Under the pieces are notes generated by a model that had not been told where the DNA came from, did no database searches, and saw nothing but the letters and a program-made list of their open reading frames with translations. Shown here piece by piece: positions 6,833-8,233 of a stretch of DNA of 8,233 nt. The stretch's first letter is position 1. The number at the start of each line of letters is the position of its first letter. The position numbers and the translations under genes were made by a program. Location of the stretch: assembly GCA_025362535.1 (NCBI GenBank), contig JANYGE010000105.1:1-8233 (forward strand), in the 5' to 3' direction. This stretch comes from Hyphomicrobiales bacterium (GTDB taxonomy: Bacteria; Pseudomonadota; Alphaproteobacteria; Rhizobiales; Aestuariivirgaceae).

Positions 6833-7606
6833 ATGGCTTATGAAAATATCATTGTGAGCACTGAAGGCGGTGTGGGTCTGATTCAGCTCAATCGGCCTAA
6901 GGCTCTCAATGCTTTAAGCACGGCGATGGTCATCGAGCTAAATGCAGCTCTTGATGGGTTTGAACAGAATGATGGCATCGGTGCCATTATTATTACGGGC
7001 AATGAAAAAGCCTTTGCGGCGGGCGCTGATGTTCGTGAGATGAAAGATAAAACTTTCGCCGATGTGAAGAGCGAAAATTTCCTCCACAGCTGGGACCACA
7101 TAAACAACATTACCAAACCGATCATCGCGGCTGTTTCTGGCTTTGCTTTGGGTGGTGGCTGCGAATTTGCACTGGCTTGCGATATAATCATCGCTGCTGA
7201 AACGGCGAAATTTAGCCTGCCGGAAACCAGCTTGGGGATTATTCCGGGTGCCGGTGGCACCCAGCGTTTGCTGCGCGCTTTAGGCAAGGCCAAGGCAATG
7301 GATATGATTTTAACCCACCGGATGATTGATGCTGGCGAGGCCGAACGTTCTGGCCTTGTGTCACGCGTGGTGCCTGCCGATCAACTGATGAAAGAAGCTT
7401 TGGCCATGGCAGCTAAAATCGCTGGCTTGTCTCATCCAGTGGTAAAAGCCGCCAAGCAAGCCGTGAAGGCTGCCGAAGAATTGCCACTGAGTGCAGGCTT
7501 AAAGTTGGAACGCGACCTTATCCATTCGATGTTTGATCTTCACGATCAAAAAGAAGGCATGGCTGCATTCTTGGAGAAGCGCACGCCGAAATTTGAGAAC
7601 CGTTAA
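6833..7606 (+). CDS. Enoyl-CoA hydratase, short-chain crotonase type
   Basis: A 257-residue crotonase-fold protein that by family adds water to trans-2-enoyl-CoA in fatty acid beta-oxidation, acting in the cytoplasm as a hexamer. The N-terminal NRPKALNALS (20-29) is typical, the oxyanion-hole segment is AFAAGADVREM (60-70), and GFALGGGCEFALACD (103-117) carries catalytic Glu111. The second catalytic glutamate, Glu131, lies in FSLPETSLGIIPGAGGTQR. Having both glutamates argues for a true hydratase over an isomerase or other crotonase relative. The protein resembles the mitochondrial ECHS1 type, and rhizobial relatives next to mutM have been named fadB1 or echA, so I leave the symbol blank. It follows mutM by 9 nt. 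Its TAA stop overlaps the stop of the converging Nfu gene. Chain-length preference cannot be read from the sequence. Confidence 0.95.
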   Translation: MAYENIIVSTEGGVGLIQLNRPKALNALSTAMVIELNAALDGFEQNDGIGAIIITGNEKAFAAGADVREMKDKTFADVKSENFLHSWDHINNITKPIIAAVSGFALGGGCEFALACDIIIAAETAKFSLPETSLGIIPGAGGTQRLLRALGKAKAMDMILTHRMIDAGEAERSGLVSRVVPADQLMKEALAMAAKIAGLSHPVVKAAKQAVKAAEELPLSAGLKLERDLIHSMFDLHDQKEGMAAFLEKRTPKFENR

Positions 7607-8160
7607 ACGGCGCGAACTTCCGAAACCTCAGGCACGAAATGGCGCATCAAATTTTCAATGCCATGCTTCAAGGTTGCTGTTGAGCTTGGGCAACCAGCAC
7701 ATGAACCTTTCATGTTCAAATAGACCACACCTTCTTTGAAGCCCTTAAAAGTAATGTCACCACCATCTTGGGCCACAGCGGGGCGCACACGCGTATCAAG
7801 AAGATCCTTGATCGTTTTCACGATTTCAGAGTGTTCATCCTCAAAAAACTCTTCACCTGAAACTTCGATAATGCCAGCTTCCGTCAACACTGGCGCGCCT
7901 GAGACATAATGATCCATAATCAAGCCAAGAATGGCGGGCTTCAAGTGTTGCCATTCGCCCGTGCCCTTGCTGACCGTGATAAAATCATGGCCCAAAAACA
8001 CGCCGGAAACTCCCGTCACACTGAACAGCTTCTCAGCCAAGGGTGATTCGAGCGCATCGGCCGCCTTTTTATATTCGCGGGTGGAGCCTGGCAAAACCGG
8101 TTTGCCCGGAATGAATTTCAGGGTGGCAGGATTTGGGGTGGCTTCGGTTTGAATAAACAT
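7603..8160 (-). CDS. NifU-family iron-sulfur cluster scaffold/carrier (NFU1-like, Nfu_N plus NifU C-terminal domain)
   Basis: A complete 185-residue protein with the two-domain layout of mitochondrial NFU1 and its alphaproteobacterial relatives. Residues about 1-90 form the Nfu N-terminal domain, beginning MFIQTEATPNPATLKFIPG, and residues about 110-180 form the NifU-type domain. The latter contains RPAVAQDGGDI (126-136) and the cluster-binding CxxC at Cys154 and Cys157 in GSCAGCPSS. By family, a dimer holds a 4Fe-4S cluster between the two CxxC motifs and passes it to target enzymes such as lipoyl synthase and respiratory complexes. E. coli NfuA has a different N-terminal domain, so I do not use that symbol. 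The start is clear: ATG at 8160 with AGAGGA 7 nt upstream. It converges on the enoyl-CoA hydratase gene with a 4-nt overlap. No isc or suf genes are in the window. Confidence 0.95.
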   Translation of the reverse strand: MFIQTEATPNPATLKFIPGKPVLPGSTREYKKAADALESPLAEKLFSVTGVSGVFLGHDFITVSKGTGEWQHLKPAILGLIMDHYVSGAPVLTEAGIIEVSGEEFFEDEHSEIVKTIKDLLDTRVRPAVAQDGGDITFKGFKEGVVYLNMKGSCAGCPSSTATLKHGIENLMRHFVPEVSEVRAV

Positions 8161-8167
8161 AGCTGAG

Positions 8168-8173
8168 TCCTCT
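8168..8173 (-). promoter_or_regulatory. Ribosome binding site of the Nfu gene
   Basis: On the minus strand AGAGGA lies 7 nt before the ATG at 8160. It is among the better Shine-Dalgarno matches in the window and confirms the start codon. Confidence 0.7.
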
Positions 8174-8180
8174 GGTCGGA

Positions 8181-8208
8181 TATATAGACCTCATTTACAT
8201 AAATTCAA
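8181..8208 (-). promoter_or_regulatory. Candidate promoter of the Nfu gene
   Basis: On the minus strand TTGAAT (8208-8203) and TATATA (8186-8181) are separated by 16 nt, each matching 4 of 6 bases of the sigma-70-type consensus. Transcription would start near 8174, leaving a very short leader that begins at about the ribosome binding site. The short leader is a mild argument against this exact placement. Confidence 0.35.
8193..8204. promoter_or_regulatory. 12-bp dyad between the candidate -35 and -10 of the Nfu gene
   Basis: ATTTACATAAAT has perfect 5-bp arms (ATTTA/TAAAT) around a CA centre and lies within the spacer of the candidate Nfu promoter, where a bound repressor would block transcription. 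It is short and AT-rich, so chance is a real alternative, and it matches no consensus that I can name with confidence. Confidence 0.2.
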
Positions 8209-8233
8209 AGGGCTAGCTTAGGAGACAAGAAAA

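Noticed and set aside
7600..7610. CCGTTAAACGG as a transcription terminator
   Set aside because: The arms are separated by one base, leaving at most a three-pair stem with a workable loop, and there is no T-run on either strand.
1..8233. Search for a defence system, mobile element, CRISPR array, replication origin or tRNA
   Set aside because: Every stretch is accounted for by conserved metabolic or transport genes or by short spacers. I saw no direct repeats, transposase, integrase, DnaA-box cluster or tRNA-like fold by eye.

Overview
The window looks like chromosomal DNA of an alphaproteobacterium of moderate GC content, probably from the Hyphomicrobiales (Rhizobiales) or a close relative. 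This is an inference from protein style and gene order: mutM diverges from a ubiE-ubiB-coaBC-dut run, and a crotonase-type enoyl-CoA hydratase lies directly behind mutM. I recall this order from rhizobial chromosomes, often not far from dnaA. No dnaA, rpsT or origin sequence is visible here. The window is almost fully coding, with no gene-free stretch over 100 bases, and I see no tRNA, rRNA, mobile element, CRISPR array or phage gene.

Layout. Positions 1-1117 (+) hold the 3' end of an ABC permease and its ATPase, overlapping by 11 nt; they form the cytoplasmic-membrane part of a NitT/TauT-type importer of unknown substrate. Small hairpins lie where this operon meets the next one head-on. Positions 1130-5858 (-) hold a tight five-gene operon, in transcription order ubiE, ubiB, coaBC, dut and a moeB/thiF-like gene. 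Its junctions are TAATG, a 4-nt gap, ATGA and TGATG. A 71-nt divergent spacer (5859-5929) separates ubiE from mutM. Positions 5930-7606 (+) hold mutM and an enoyl-CoA hydratase, spaced 9 nt apart, with the second gene's ribosome binding site overlapping the mutM stop codon. Positions 7603-8160 (-) hold an Nfu-type iron-sulfur scaffold gene. It converges on the hydratase gene so closely that the two stop codons share one TTAA. Its probable promoter is in the last 73 bases.

Function. Most of the window is housekeeping: ubiquinone synthesis (UbiE, UbiB), coenzyme A synthesis (CoaBC), nucleotide-pool sanitation (Dut), repair of oxidised guanine (MutM), fatty acid oxidation (enoyl-CoA hydratase), iron-sulfur cluster delivery (Nfu), and activation of a ubiquitin-like sulfur carrier (MoeB-like). 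A common thread is respiratory and oxidative metabolism plus protection of DNA from damaged or wrong bases. That thread is interpretation, not proof of co-regulation.

I found no convincing sign of an undescribed system. The points most worth a second look are an E1-like protein that lacks most of the MoeB zinc cysteines, a C-x4-C variant of the MutM zinc finger, a spaced inverted repeat in the mutM/ubiE divergent region, and the shared-stop convergent overlap at 7603-7606.
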